A DNA stretch of 64,000 bases from Balneola sp. (GCA_002696035.1 NZQV01000026.1:62001-126000), one strand, 5' to 3'; positions 8,493 through 17,788 are shown, counted from the stretch's first letter. Made by a program: numbers and translations. Notes: generated by a model not told the origin, from the letters alone.

Positions 8493-10355
8493 TCACTTCA
8501 ACTCCCAAACACCAGCCGTTTTACCAGCTACCTCAAAATCTTCTGAGACATTAATCTCCTCAGCAGAAACCACATCAATTCCCATTTCAAAACCATCCAA
8601 AATCTCGGCAAACCGATTGCGATCTAACGTAACTGCTTCCTCATTCGCATTCATAACTACCATCACGGTTTGATCTTCATGGACACGAAAGTAGACGTAA
8701 GTATTATTTTCGGGGACGAAATGAACGAGTTTGCCTTCGTGGGTTGCGACTGCATCTTTGCGCCATTCGGTGAGCTTGGTGATCCAGTTCAGGATCTCGT
8801 TTTCTTTGTCGGTGCGACCTTCTTCGGTGAACACGCTTCGGTCGTCATCGGGCCAGCCGCCGGGCATGGTTTGTCGCCAGCCTTCGTCATCGCCACCGCG
8901 GTTTTCGTGAGCCATCATCAGTTCGGTTCCGTAATACACCTGAGGGATTCCGCGTGTAGTCATCAGGAACGCATACGCCATTTTGAAGTAATCTTCGTCT
9001 TTGCCCACCGTTTCAAAAATACGTCCCATATCGTGGTTATCCAGGAAAATGACGTTCAGCATGGGATCGGCATACACAAAATCCTGGGAGAGCACATAGT
9101 ATAATTTGCTGAGTCCGGTCAGCCAGCCGAAATCTTCGTTGAAAGCCTGTCGCGCTGCATTAGCGATCTGGAAATCAGTGACACTTGGAAGATGAGAATC
9201 ATAGCCGTCATCCACGCCGGGTTCATCATATTGCCAGTAAGCTTCGGCGGGAACGGTATTCACCCACGATTCTCCCACAATATTGAAATTCGGATAAGCC
9301 TCTAGCACTTCCTTTGCCCATCGCGCCATGTATTCCTGATCGGGATAGACGTAGGTGTCCATGCGAATACCGTCGATGCCGGAATACTCGATCCACCAGA
9401 TGGTGTTTTGGATGAGGTAATCGGCCAATAATTCATTTTTCTGATTCAGGTCCGGCATTTCGGGCACAAACCAGCCGTTCATGAGTTTATCCGAATCGTA
9501 ATCTGAGGCGTAGGGATCAGAACCTACTGCTCCACGAAAATTGGTAGTGCCGTATTTTTCAATATCATGCACCCAATCAGCTGTGGGCAGATCGTCCATC
9601 CACCAGTGCTCATCACCAATATGATTGTGGATCATATCCATGATCACTTTCATATCTTTTTCATGCGCCATTTCGATGAGCACTTTGTACTCTTCGTTAC
9701 TTCCATAGCGCCGGTCTACCCGGTACAGATCCGTAGCGGCATAACCGTGATAGGCCCCATATTCCGGTGCCATATCATTTTCTATAATAGGGGTGAACCA
9801 GATGGCGGTCATGCCCAGATCTTTGATGTAACCCAGGTGATCCATCACGCCCTGGATGTCGCCGCCCTGACGTCGTTCAGGATTAGAGCGATCAGCCGTT
9901 TCTAACATTCCTTCGATGGAATCGTTTGAAGGATCTCCGTTGGCGAACCGGTCCGGCATCATCAAATAAATGACATCAGATGGATCGAAACCCTGATGTC
10001 GGCCTTCGATAGATTCACGGGTTTTGAGCTCGTAGTTAAGCTTCAACTCGTCCTCACCCCGGGACAAAATGATCTCCATTTCACCGGCTTTCGCTTTTTT
10101 GGAAATATCAAAATACAGGAAAAGGTAATTGGGGGAATCCACGGCCAGCTGTCGCGTCAATTTCACCCCGGGATAATCAACAGCTGCACGATAATGACCG
10201 ACTTCATCTCCATAAAGTTGAATCTGGAGTTCGTTGACAGGCATTTGAGTCCACCAAAATGGCGGATCTACCACTTCAATCTCATCCGGCAGCTGGGCCA
10301 TCGCCAGAATATTCACCGTAAATAATAAGAGCGCTAAGGAAAATACTTTTTTCAT
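8493..10355 (-). CDS. Secreted alpha-amylase family (GH13, neopullulanase-like) enzyme
   Basis: This 620-residue protein has a signal peptide (residues 1-20, cleavage before Q21). An N-terminal beta-rich domain (about 25-115) resembles the cyclomaltodextrinase/SusA-type N domain. The GH13 barrel has DMIHNH (240-245), GIRMDTY with nucleophile D333, GESW with acid/base E362 and FLDNHD with D442. A C-terminal beta domain follows. It should hydrolyse alpha-glucans such as starch or pullulan fragments in the periplasm. No Sus-type receptor genes are adjacent. An ATGTAA-N4-TTACAT palindrome 57 nt upstream is a candidate operator. Confidence 0.9.
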   Translation of the reverse strand: MKKVFSLALLLFTVNILAMAQLPDEIEVVDPPFWWTQMPVNELQIQLYGDEVGHYRAAVDYPGVKLTRQLAVDSPNYLFLYFDISKKAKAGEMEIILSRGEDELKLNYELKTRESIEGRHQGFDPSDVIYLMMPDRFANGDPSNDSIEGMLETADRSNPERRQGGDIQGVMDHLGYIKDLGMTAIWFTPIIENDMAPEYGAYHGYAATDLYRVDRRYGSNEEYKVLIEMAHEKDMKVIMDMIHNHIGDEHWWMDDLPTADWVHDIEKYGTTNFRGAVGSDPYASDYDSDKLMNGWFVPEMPDLNQKNELLADYLIQNTIWWIEYSGIDGIRMDTYVYPDQEYMARWAKEVLEAYPNFNIVGESWVNTVPAEAYWQYDEPGVDDGYDSHLPSVTDFQIANAARQAFNEDFGWLTGLSKLYYVLSQDFVYADPMLNVIFLDNHDMGRIFETVGKDEDYFKMAYAFLMTTRGIPQVYYGTELMMAHENRGGDDEGWRQTMPGGWPDDDRSVFTEEGRTDKENEILNWITKLTEWRKDAVATHEGKLVHFVPENNTYVYFRVHEDQTVMVVMNANEEAVTLDRNRFAEILDGFEMGIDVVSAEEINVSEDFEVAGKTAGVWELK

Positions 10356-10411
10356 AAATCATAGGTTTGTTTGAACGGAGCTATGATAACAAGCTTAAGA
10401 ACCATTTTCTT

Positions 10412-10427
10412 ATGTAAATGCTTACAT
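10412..10427. promoter_or_regulatory. Candidate operator upstream of the amylase gene
   Basis: ATGTAA and TTACAT flank a 4-nt centre, giving a 16-bp dyad 57 nt before the amylase ATG. LacI/GntR-type sugar regulators bind dyads of this size, so control by a sugar-responsive repressor is possible. No regulator gene is nearby. Confidence 0.35.
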
Positions 10428-10469
10428 GATATTTCAAAGACATATCAATAACCTGGATCTGGCATTTAG

Positions 10470-10570
10470 ATTTCCGCCTTCGCGGAAATGAGTCATTTGA
10501 ATTATCGGGTTCTATTCTTTAAAAGTGTTTCCCTAACCTAAGGTGTGGTCATCCCCGCGAAGACGGGGAT
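10470..10570. repeat. Two short G/C-capped hairpins in a gene-free stretch
   Basis: ATTTCCGC/GCGGAAAT (10470-10489, loop CTTC) and ATCCCCG/CGGGGAT (10551-10570, loop CGAAGA) are perfect stems. A relative, ATTCCCG/CGGGAAT, occurs at 46945-46964. They belong to the small dispersed palindromes common in bacterial intergenic DNA. The rest of 10356-10698 holds only the candidate operator and the promoters of the two divergent genes. Confidence 0.6.
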
Positions 10571-10698
10571 CTAATTGTATTATTGAAAGCCCTCCTGTAT
10601 CTAAAACTAACTTCAGATCGGGTCAACTTTCCCATTTTGGCAAGTCGGGAAATTTGTACATTTTAGGATCTAATTAACCACTTGATCATTCTTCATCT

Positions 10699-11475
10699 AT
10701 GGCGCAATCGATCTTTAAAACATACACCATCAATGAGGGTGAGGATGCGCTTCATCTGAACCTTGACAGCCTGCATGTGTGGATCAAAAAACAAAACCAG
10801 GAATTCTGGATCTCGTATTTACATACGGACGACACCTACAGTGCCCCTCAGATAGATGAGCAAACGGAGTGGGAGCGCTGGGCTCCAAAAGGCGATGAGA
10901 CAGAAGTTCGAGTACGCCCCGTATTCCCGGATCTTCCGGTAGTTGTGAGTTCTGAATATCCCCTGAAGCTAGTTCCTGAAGCAAATATACATGTATATTG
11001 TCGTGTTTCGGCATGGATGGAGATCAGCCTGGTGAAATCAAATTATGTACTGCACGAAATTCCCGTTACTAAGCTATCGCGCACCTGGTTTGGCAATACC
11101 ATGGAAGGGGAATTATGCTATTGGCTGACGAGTAAAGCCCGCCGTAGTTTAGAGCAGGTGGAGGGAAAGCCATACCTGATCAACTGCCCCATTCAGATCA
11201 CCAATAAATCGCATACAGATCTCAATTTTGAACGATTTTGCTTTCGCGTTGAGCGCCTTGGGATCTATTCTGTCTCAGAGAATTTCTGGGCTGACGAAAC
11301 AAAGATCTTGTATCATGGTGAAGAGCAGCACAGTGATGTAACCATGACTGGAAAACTTCCTAAATCTTTAGGAAAGGGGGAATTGATCTCCAAAGCAAGA
11401 AATCCTGTTTCCAGAAGCCTTGCCACACGTACTTTCAAGATGTTGTTTGATGACACGCTAATTTCATCCAGATAA
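10699..11475 (+). CDS. DUF432-like protein paired with MscS
   Basis: I do not recognise a function. The 258-residue soluble protein has no signal peptide or membrane segment and seems mostly beta-rich. Its composition and position directly before an mscS gene (14-nt gap) fit the DUF432 family, which is often encoded beside small mechanosensitive channels; this placement is from memory of gene context, not a search. The gene and mscS are very likely one operon, so a role in channel function or osmotic response is inferred. The Trp-rich region around 38-65 and the segment LTSKARRSLEQVEGKPYL (143-160) are good anchors for a profile search. Confidence 0.6.
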   Translation: MAQSIFKTYTINEGEDALHLNLDSLHVWIKKQNQEFWISYLHTDDTYSAPQIDEQTEWERWAPKGDETEVRVRPVFPDLPVVVSSEYPLKLVPEANIHVYCRVSAWMEISLVKSNYVLHEIPVTKLSRTWFGNTMEGELCYWLTSKARRSLEQVEGKPYLINCPIQITNKSHTDLNFERFCFRVERLGIYSVSENFWADETKILYHGEEQHSDVTMTGKLPKSLGKGELISKARNPVSRSLATRTFKMLFDDTLISSR

Positions 11476-11489
11476 TCCCGGAACCCCCC

Positions 11490-12413
11490 ATGCAACAAGA
11501 CACTACTTCTGCAATTGCTGATACTACTTCAGCTTTATCAAATATGAACCTGGAAGCATTTATTTCGGAAGAGTTTCTGGCTACTCTGCTTAGATTGGCC
11601 ATTATTTTTGTAGTAGGCCTCCCGGTAATATTCATTCTGAGGCGCTGGGTGCGCTCGTTCTTTACAAAAAAATATGCCAGTCATTACGGAATGCTGGCCG
11701 GCAAGCTCGTTTTCTATACCGGTATTGTAATCCTGATCATTATGGTAATGGGACAGCTTGGCTTTAGTCCTGCCCCGTTGTTGGGCGCTGCAGGAATCCT
11801 TGGTGTTGCTTTAGGATTTGCCTCCCAAACCAGTGTGTCAAACATCATCAGTGGATTGTTTTTAATTGCTGAACAGCCCTTTAAAGTGGATGACATCATC
11901 ATGATCAATACCACCACCGGTACCGTACTTTCCATCGATATGCTTTCGGTGAAACTTCGCACTTTTGACAACAGGTATGTTCGTATTCCCAACGAAATGA
12001 TCATCAAACAGGAAGTTACCAACATCACGAAGTTCCCCATCCGTCGGTTTAACGCCAATGTTTCCGTAGCCTATAAAGAGGATATTTCCCGCGTTCGGGA
12101 GGTGTTGCTGGATGTTGCCGAAAAAAACGAATACGCCCTTTCCGAACCTACACCATTGGTTGTGTTTGATATGTTCGGGGCTTCCTCCATCGATCTTCTA
12201 TTACTGGTGTGGGCACCTAAAGATGAATTCATTTTATTGAAGAACAGCATCAACGAAGAAGTGAAGGAGCGGTTGGATCAGGAAGACATCGAGATTCCAT
12301 TCCCACATGTTTCCATTTATTCCGGGGAAGCTTCCAAATCTATTCCTATTGAGTTGATCGGCGGCAAATTGGATGAGTTGAAACCGGAGGATGAAGAGGA
12401 AGAGAAGAAGTAG
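11490..12413 (+). CDS. Small-conductance mechanosensitive channel, MscS family
   Basis: The 307-residue protein has three membrane segments in the first 115 residues. The third contains the MscS pore-helix pattern LLGAAGILGVALGFASQT (91-108). A beta domain follows (about 130-190, including DDIIMINTTTGTVLSI) and then the alpha/beta C-terminal domain ending in an acidic/basic tail EDEEEEKK. MscS channels open on membrane tension to release solutes after hypo-osmotic shock. It follows the DUF432-like gene in an apparent two-gene operon and ends in a hairpin region shared with the convergent amidohydrolase gene. Confidence 0.93.
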   Translation: MQQDTTSAIADTTSALSNMNLEAFISEEFLATLLRLAIIFVVGLPVIFILRRWVRSFFTKKYASHYGMLAGKLVFYTGIVILIIMVMGQLGFSPAPLLGAAGILGVALGFASQTSVSNIISGLFLIAEQPFKVDDIIMINTTTGTVLSIDMLSVKLRTFDNRYVRIPNEMIIKQEVTNITKFPIRRFNANVSVAYKEDISRVREVLLDVAEKNEYALSEPTPLVVFDMFGASSIDLLLLVWAPKDEFILLKNSINEEVKERLDQEDIEIPFPHVSIYSGEASKSIPIELIGGKLDELKPEDEEEEKK

Positions 12414-12433
12414 AGTTATCTGAATCGACCTGT

Positions 12434-12525
12434 TTTGCTAGTATGAGGCGGAGCCTGCCTTTGTCGGCAGACAGGCCTCAGTGAAGCATTCCGCTGCGGA
12501 GCAACGGAATGAGAACTAAAGTTCT
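12434..12525. terminator. Hairpin cluster between convergent mscS and amidohydrolase genes
   Basis: Three stems occur in 92 bp: TGAGGC/GCCTCA (12434-12439, 12475-12480) with inner pairing, CATTCCG/CGGAATG (12487-12493, 12505-12511) extended by TGC/GCA, and AGAACT/AGTTCT (12512-12525). None has a long T-tract. They may end transcription from both sides or be repeat debris. Confidence 0.45.
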
Positions 12526-12560
12526 GAGTTCGGTATTCGATGTTCCTTGTTCAATGATCC

Positions 12561-13841
12561 CTACCGATTCATATAATCCACCACCAAATAACTCAGTGTG
12601 CGGACGCCTAATTTCATTCCGCTTTCATCGATGTAAAAATCCGGGGTATGGTGACCTGCGGCTTCGCGATCCGGTGCTTTTCCTCCAATGAAGAAATAAA
12701 ATCCAGGGATCTCTTTCTGGAAAAAGGAGAAATCTTCAGCGCCGGTGATAGCATCCATGATCACCGCATTTCCATCAGCTGCTTCTTCTAAAGTCGGTGC
12801 CATCATTTCGGTGAGTTGCGGATCATTATAGGTGATGGGATATCCATCGTGGATGGTCAGTGTGGCTTCGGCTCCGTTGCTCTCAGCTGTGTTTTGGATG
12901 ATGGTCTCAAATCGTTTGAAAATGAGTTGCCTCATTTCTTCATCCAGCGCGCGGATGGTGCCTTCCATTTTCACAGACTCCGGAATGATGTTATGCCGAA
13001 CACCACCTTCGATCACCCCAAACGTAACCACCGCTGCCTGCTTGGTGAGCTCCATATTTCGACTCACAATAGTTTGTGCATTGTTGATGATCTGAGCCGC
13101 CGTCACGATCGGATCCACCCCATTCCACGGCGCCGAACCATGTGCCTGCTTCCCTTTGATCTCCACACTAAAACTGTTCACGCTCGCCATGATTCCTTCT
13201 GACCGATAACGCAATGTTCCCACCGGTGTAGCATCGTTGATGTGCAATCCAAAGATCACATCCACTTCGGGATTTTGCAGCACGCCTTCTTTCACCATGA
13301 GTTCAGCGCCACCTTCTTCTCCCTGCGGAGCTCCTTCTTCAGCCGGTTGAAAAATGAATTTGATGGTGCCCTTGATCTGCTCTTTGTTTTCGGTGAGGAT
13401 CTTGGCCACGCCCATCAGCATGGCGATGTGCGTATCGTGTCCACACGCATGCATCACCCCAACTTCTTTGCCCTGATAGATTCCCGTAGCTTCGGATTTG
13501 AAGGGAACATCGGTGCGTTCGGTGACCGGAAGTCCGTCAATATCGGCTCGAAGTCCAATGACCGGTCCGGGCTGACCGCCTTCCAGCAATGCCACTACTC
13601 CGGTGTGAGCCACTTCGGTTTCTACTTCCAATCCCAGTTCATTCAGGTAATCTGCGATGTAAGCAGCCGTTTCAAATTCCCGGTTAGAGAGCTCGGGGTT
13701 TTCGTGAAAATGACGCCGCCATTCGATGACTTGTTCTTCAATTTCATCAGCTCGTTCATCAATAATTTGTTTGAACTGATCTTGAGCCAAGGCAGGAATA
13801 GTAAAAACAGAGATCAGTAACAGCAGCAGCATCTTTTTCAT
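12561..13841 (-). CDS. Secreted M20-family amidohydrolase (N-acyl amino acid hydrolase type)
   Basis: This 426-residue protein has a signal peptide (cleavage near ALA-Q20). It shows the M20D pattern: GLRADIDGLP (96-105), HACGHDTH (131-138) with metal-binding Cys/His, FIFQPAEEG near 168 with the catalytic Glu, and GAEDFSFF near 375. Relatives hydrolyse N-acyl or indole-acyl amino acids and aminobenzoyl-glutamate. Export suggests peptide or acyl-amino-acid scavenging in the periplasm. The gene stands 25 nt after the next upstream gene's ATG region on the same strand but has its own leader. Confidence 0.88.
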   Translation of the reverse strand: MKKMLLLLLISVFTIPALAQDQFKQIIDERADEIEEQVIEWRRHFHENPELSNREFETAAYIADYLNELGLEVETEVAHTGVVALLEGGQPGPVIGLRADIDGLPVTERTDVPFKSEATGIYQGKEVGVMHACGHDTHIAMLMGVAKILTENKEQIKGTIKFIFQPAEEGAPQGEEGGAELMVKEGVLQNPEVDVIFGLHINDATPVGTLRYRSEGIMASVNSFSVEIKGKQAHGSAPWNGVDPIVTAAQIINNAQTIVSRNMELTKQAAVVTFGVIEGGVRHNIIPESVKMEGTIRALDEEMRQLIFKRFETIIQNTAESNGAEATLTIHDGYPITYNDPQLTEMMAPTLEEAADGNAVIMDAITGAEDFSFFQKEIPGFYFFIGGKAPDREAAGHHTPDFYIDESGMKLGVRTLSYLVVDYMNR

Positions 13842-13888
13842 AGGAATATCGGTTTGGGAAAGTTGAATCCGATATTAACTAAACCGGC

Positions 13889-14536
13889 TCACAAATAAAA
13901 AATCTCGTCCAGTTCGAAAATGTGGTAACCCGGCGGACATTTATGTAGTGAGTTGATCATGCCCTGAGCCACTGTTCTTCCGAGAATGGGTCGATATTTT
14001 TTCAATCCGGGAATTTTGGTGACGAATTTCATAAAGAACATCCCGATGGATTCACCCAGGCGGCTTTCATTTCGCTCGCCTGCCAAAATGGATGGACGCA
14101 TGATCGTGATCACTTCAAAAGAAAGGTCCTTTACATCACGATCCAATTCACCCTTTAATCGGGAATAGAATACTTTGGATCGGTGGTCGGCGCCGGCCGA
14201 AGAAACCAGTGAATATTTCTTCACCCCATTTTTGGCCGCTGCCTTGGCAGTTTCAAACTGATACGTGTAGTCGATGTTGTATTGCTTCTCTTGACTTCCC
14301 GCTTTTTTGATGGTGGTACCAAGAGCCGAATAAAGTTCGTCACCCGTCAACTTCAGCTTCCAGTCATCAATGGCATCGAAATCAACGATATGTTCTTCCA
14401 ATTTGGGATGCTTGATCCCTGTGCTTCTGCGATGGAACACTTTCACTTTTGAGTAGCGATCATCCCTCAAAAGAAGATCCAGAACTTCCGAACCTACCAG
14501 TCCCGTTGCTCCTATGACGATCGCCGTTTTACTCAT
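13889..14536 (-). CDS. NAD(P)-binding Rossmann protein, HTATIP2/TIP30-like
   Basis: The 215-residue protein starts with a dinucleotide-binding fold, GATGLVG at 9-15. It has the atypical-SDR features of the HTATIP2/NAD(P)H-binding family: LGTTIKKAGS near 72, YTYQFETAKAAAKNGVKKYSLVSS and FYSRLKGELDRDV. The VSS...Y...K layout would be the catalytic Ser/Tyr/Lys. The biological role of bacterial members is poorly known; an oxidoreductase or redox-sensing function is inferred. It begins 3 nt after the stop of the upstream pseudouridine synthase gene, so the pair is an operon. Confidence 0.75.
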   Translation of the reverse strand: MSKTAIVIGATGLVGSEVLDLLLRDDRYSKVKVFHRRSTGIKHPKLEEHIVDFDAIDDWKLKLTGDELYSALGTTIKKAGSQEKQYNIDYTYQFETAKAAAKNGVKKYSLVSSAGADHRSKVFYSRLKGELDRDVKDLSFEVITIMRPSILAGERNESRLGESIGMFFMKFVTKIPGLKKYRPILGRTVAQGMINSLHKCPPGYHIFELDEIFYL

Positions 14537-14539
14537 CGA

Positions 14540-15556
14540 TCAGTATTCCTCTTTGCAGTTTTCTCGAAGCATAGTCAATACATGCTGAAAGTCATCCGGA
14601 AGTTCAGAATCAAAGCGAACCATTTCTCCGGTGGAAGGATGTTCAAATCCCAGGGTTTTAGCATGAAGCGCTTGCCGGCCCAATCCTGTGATCAGATTGT
14701 GGAACATCGCTTTTCGAGAACCGGTGTTGGGACCGTAGCGAACGGAGGTTCCGCCATAGGTTGGATCCCCAAATACATGATTCCCCATATGAGCAAAATG
14801 AACACGGATCTGGTGGGTTCGCCCTGTTTCCAGTTTTACTTCCACCAGGCTCAGATAATCAAAATACTCCAGAACTTTATAATGAGTGACCGCAGACTTT
14901 CCATTTCCGGGCGCTTTCACGGTCATCAGTTTACGGTCTTTCTTGGAACGACCAATATCTCCTTCGATGGTTCCTTCCTCATCCGGAGTTCCCCACACGA
15001 TGGCCCAGTAGGTTCGTTCCACATCTTTTTCCTGGAACAAGCCGCTTAGTTTGGCCAGAACATCATCTTTCTTCGCCACCACCAACAATCCGCTGGTATC
15101 CTTATCCAAACGATGCACAATGCCAGGGCGCAGATTTTCGTCTTCTTCATCGCCGGCCAGTTCATCCACGTGATACATTAAACCATTTACGAGCGTGCCC
15201 GTCCAGTTTCCATAGGCCGGGTGGACCACCATATCGGCGTCCTTGTTTACAATGATGATGTCGTCATCTTCATATACGATCTCCAGTTCCATTTTCTCCG
15301 CTTTAGCTTCCGGCGGTGGTGGCTTTGGGATCTCAATATAGATCTCATCGCCGGGCTGCATGATATAGGAAGTTTTTTCCTTATTCCCGTTCACGGTTAC
15401 GTGTCCTTCTTTGATGGCCTCCTGAACTTTGGTCCGCGAAGCATTCTCCACAAACGAAGTGATATACTTATCCAAACGGATATCCGTGTGTTGTCCCTCA
15501 GGAACAGTGTGTTCGTAAATTGTTGACTGTCGATCTTTACCGGCTTTCTTTTCCAT
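14540..15556 (-). CDS. RluD-family rRNA pseudouridine synthase
   Basis: This 338-residue enzyme isomerises specific uridines in 23S rRNA. An N-terminal S4 RNA-binding domain (RLDKYITSF at 27-35, about 25-85) is followed by the RluA-type catalytic domain with the HRLDKDTSG motif, catalytic Asp151. Further motifs are the TGRTHQIRVH box near 243 and the GDPTYGG segment. Length and S4 domain fit the RluD branch (helix 69 positions) better than RluA or RluC, but the exact target cannot be proved. It is transcribed with the HTATIP2-like gene. Cassette B separates its promoter from the divergent recN. Confidence 0.9.
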   Translation of the reverse strand: MEKKAGKDRQSTIYEHTVPEGQHTDIRLDKYITSFVENASRTKVQEAIKEGHVTVNGNKEKTSYIMQPGDEIYIEIPKPPPPEAKAEKMELEIVYEDDDIIIVNKDADMVVHPAYGNWTGTLVNGLMYHVDELAGDEEDENLRPGIVHRLDKDTSGLLVVAKKDDVLAKLSGLFQEKDVERTYWAIVWGTPDEEGTIEGDIGRSKKDRKLMTVKAPGNGKSAVTHYKVLEYFDYLSLVEVKLETGRTHQIRVHFAHMGNHVFGDPTYGGTSVRYGPNTGSRKAMFHNLITGLGRQALHAKTLGFEHPSTGEMVRFDSELPDDFQHVLTMLRENCKEEY

Positions 15557-15602
15557 GCTCTTAAGGTAAGCAGATTTAGGCTTTGTTTTATCGAAGAAGA
15601 AA

Positions 15603-15642
15603 TTTTGTAAGGAATTGGTTTCTCATCGCTCTTACTATAGAA
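15603..15642 (+). promoter_or_regulatory. Shared 40-nt upstream motif, copy B
   Basis: Starts TTTTGTAAGGAATT and ends GCTCTTACTATAGAA, with the same GTAAG-N19-CTTAC dyad as copies A and C. It lies 37 nt before the 4HB start. Confidence 0.55.
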
Positions 15643-15679
15643 TTCAAAATGAAAAATTTAAAATTTAAAATGGGTTGCT

Positions 15680-16030
15680 ATGAAAGAGAATGTTATTCAG
15701 GGTAAAAGCTTTGATTTTGCTCTCACAATTATTTCGCTTTACAAAATTCTTCAAAAGGAACGGGAGTACATTATTTCTAGTCAATTGTTAAGATCTGGCA
15801 CTAGCATAGGTGCAAATATTGAGGAAGCCATTGCTGGTCAGTCAAAAAAAGATTTTCTGCACAAGGTTTCTATCTCTTTAAAAGAAGCTCGTGAAACCCG
15901 ATATTGGTTACGTTTGCTGAAAGAGAGCAAACTGACGAATTATGACCTTGATGTGTATCTTAATGAATCGCTAGAGTTGATCAATATTCTGTCAGCAATA
16001 GTCAAAACTACAAGACAACGGCTCGACTAA
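15680..16030 (+). CDS. Four-helix-bundle protein (23S rRNA IVS / Avd-like family)
   Basis: This 116-residue all-helical protein matches the compact 4HB family. It contains the family core RSGTSIGANIEEAIAGQSKK, then KVSISLKEARETRYWLRLLKE. It is the more canonical of the two 4HB proteins here, while the copy at 1579 is longer and diverged. It lies in a cassette with paired arms and the shared 40-nt motif, 34 nt upstream of recN. The function is unknown; binding to structured RNA is suspected because relatives sit in 23S rRNA intervening sequences and an Avd homologue binds nucleic acid. Confidence 0.9.
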   Translation: MKENVIQGKSFDFALTIISLYKILQKEREYIISSQLLRSGTSIGANIEEAIAGQSKKDFLHKVSISLKEARETRYWLRLLKESKLTNYDLDVYLNESLELINILSAIVKTTRQRLD

Positions 16031-16064
16031 TTTTTCATTTTGAATCTTTAATTTTGAATTAACC

Positions 16065-17771
16065 ATGATCAAATCACTTTACATAAAAGATTTCGCCCTC
16101 ATTGATGAGTTGGAGGTTGAGTTTGAAGAGGGGTTTAATATTTTGACCGGGCAGACCGGGGCGGGGAAGTCTATCATTATCGGGGCGCTGAATATGATCT
16201 TGGGTGAGCGGGCTGATACCGATGTGATCCGACGCGGAGCTGATAAAGCCATTGCTGAAGCCACCATGCGGGTTGGCAAAGAAGAGGAATTGAAAAGCTT
16301 GTTTGAAGAAAATGAAGTTGAATTCAGCGAATTTGTGATCCTTCGGCGTGAAATTAGGGGAACAGGAAGCCGGGCGTTTATCAATGATACTCCGGTGAAT
16401 ATCAGCGTACTTAAAGCAGCCGGCGACCTGCTGGTAGACTTACATGGACAGCACGATCATCAGTTATTATTGAAAGAAGAAAATCACCTTGGGGTGATCG
16501 ACGGTTTTGGGGAAATTGATCCGATCCTGAAAGGCTATAAAGCTGAGTACCGGAAAATGCAGGAATTACAAAAAGAGCTTCGATCGCTGAAAAAGCGTGA
16601 ACATGAGCTTCAGGAAAAAACAGAGCTCTATCGTTTTCAGGTGAACGAACTGGAAGAAGCCCGACTGGGCGAAATTGATCTTGAGCAGCTGGATTCCGAA
16701 ATGAATTTACTGGATAACGCCGAAGTGCTCGACCAAAAAGCAGGTGCCATTTCCGAAATGGCCGATTCTGATGACGGCAACATCATTCAGCTCCTCAACT
16801 TTTTGAAGCTGAATTTAGAAGACCTCTCCCGTATTGAACCGGAATTCAACAATTACCTAGAGGAAATAAATGCAGCACGGGTAAGTGTTAATGAAGCCAT
16901 TGCTTTTGCAGAACGGTATCGAAACAGCATCGAGTTCAACCCAAAGCGACTGGAAGAATTACGTCAGCGACAATCGGAGCTGAACCGACTGCAGAAAAAA
17001 TACCAGCGTAATCTGCCGGAACTCATCAAATATCTGCACGAAATACAACGCGAGCTTTCTATTGCCGATAATTTTGATCTCGAGATCGAAAAGCTGGAAG
17101 AAAAAATTTCCACACAGGCTGAAGTACTGAAAGAACACGCCATTTCTCTTCACCAAACAAGAGAACGAATCGGCGAAAAATTATCTGAACAGATTCAGAA
17201 GGAGCTCGCCAAAGTGGGAATTCCGCATTCCAAGATGGAGGTCCGCGTAGACTGGATGCTTTCCGATAGCGGCTGGATCGAAGTGGAAGGCAAAACCATC
17301 GACTGTACCGAAACCGGCTGCGACGATGTGCGCCTCTATATCTCTACCAACAAAGGCGAGGAGCCAAAGCCACTGGCCAAGATCGCATCAGGTGGAGAGA
17401 TCAGTCGCGTGATGCTGGCGCTGAAATCCATTCTCGCCAAAGAACACAGTCTGCCCGTCATGATCTTTGATGAAATTGATACAGGAATCAGCGGTGAGAT
17501 CTCAGAAAAAGTGGGGGCTTCCATGCGGAAACTATCGGAGCACTGCCAGATCATTGCGATCACGCATCAGCCCCAAATTGCGAGTCAGGCCCACAAGCAT
17601 TACAAAGTGGCCAAAGCCGAAGAAGGCGAGCGAACCGTTTCCCGCATCATTCCGCTTTCCGATGAAGAACACATCCACGAAATTGCCAGCCTGATGAGCG
17701 GTTCCCAGATCACCGATTCCGCCCTGACCAGCGCCCGCGAACTGATCGAGAAGAATACGTTTAAGAATTAG
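16065..17771 (+). CDS. recN: DNA repair protein RecN
   Basis: This SMC-like ATPase of 568 residues acts in double-strand break repair, tethering DNA ends. It has Walker A GQTGAGKS (29-36), a long coiled coil on both sides of a central region (about 155-365), the ABC signature SGGEISRVMLALKS (about 445-458) and Walker B VMIFDEIDTGISG (about 467-479). Length is normal. The last 24 codons plus stop lie in a 74-bp sequence repeated 1.8 kb downstream, so the present 3' end may come from an inserted element. The stop is TAG here and TAA in the downstream copy. Confidence 0.96.
   Translation: MIKSLYIKDFALIDELEVEFEEGFNILTGQTGAGKSIIIGALNMILGERADTDVIRRGADKAIAEATMRVGKEEELKSLFEENEVEFSEFVILRREIRGTGSRAFINDTPVNISVLKAAGDLLVDLHGQHDHQLLLKEENHLGVIDGFGEIDPILKGYKAEYRKMQELQKELRSLKKREHELQEKTELYRFQVNELEEARLGEIDLEQLDSEMNLLDNAEVLDQKAGAISEMADSDDGNIIQLLNFLKLNLEDLSRIEPEFNNYLEEINAARVSVNEAIAFAERYRNSIEFNPKRLEELRQRQSELNRLQKKYQRNLPELIKYLHEIQRELSIADNFDLEIEKLEEKISTQAEVLKEHAISLHQTRERIGEKLSEQIQKELAKVGIPHSKMEVRVDWMLSDSGWIEVEGKTIDCTETGCDDVRLYISTNKGEEPKPLAKIASGGEISRVMLALKSILAKEHSLPVMIFDEIDTGISGEISEKVGASMRKLSEHCQIIAITHQPQIASQAHKHYKVAKAEEGERTVSRIIPLSDEEHIHEIASLMSGSQITDSALTSARELIEKNTFKN
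17697..17770 (+). repeat. 74-bp direct repeat, left copy (inside recN)
   Basis: Runs from AGCGGTTCCCAGATC to AAGAATTA and encodes the last 24 residues of RecN. It is 73/74 identical to 19583-19656. Confidence 0.95.
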
Positions 17772-17788
17772 TTATTAAAGCTTAGTTT

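Larger units (their letters stand above)
15603..16045 (+). mobile_element. 4HB cassette B: 40-nt motif, inverted arms, four-helix-bundle gene
   Basis: A putative cassette inserted between the divergent rluD-like and recN genes. It starts with the 40-nt motif (15603-15642), then an arm rich in ATTCAAAATGAAAAATT and TTTAAAATG units. The same 17 nt recurs inverted at 16029-16045, overlapping the 4HB stop codon. A second inverted match (AATTCAAAAT, 16049-16061) runs up to the recN start. Compared with A and C the arm lies inside rather than outside the motif. Confidence 0.5.

Noticed and set aside
15680-16030. 4HB gene as an Avd accessory gene of a diversity-generating retroelement
   Set aside because: No reverse transcriptase, template repeat or variable-repeat pair was found in the window.
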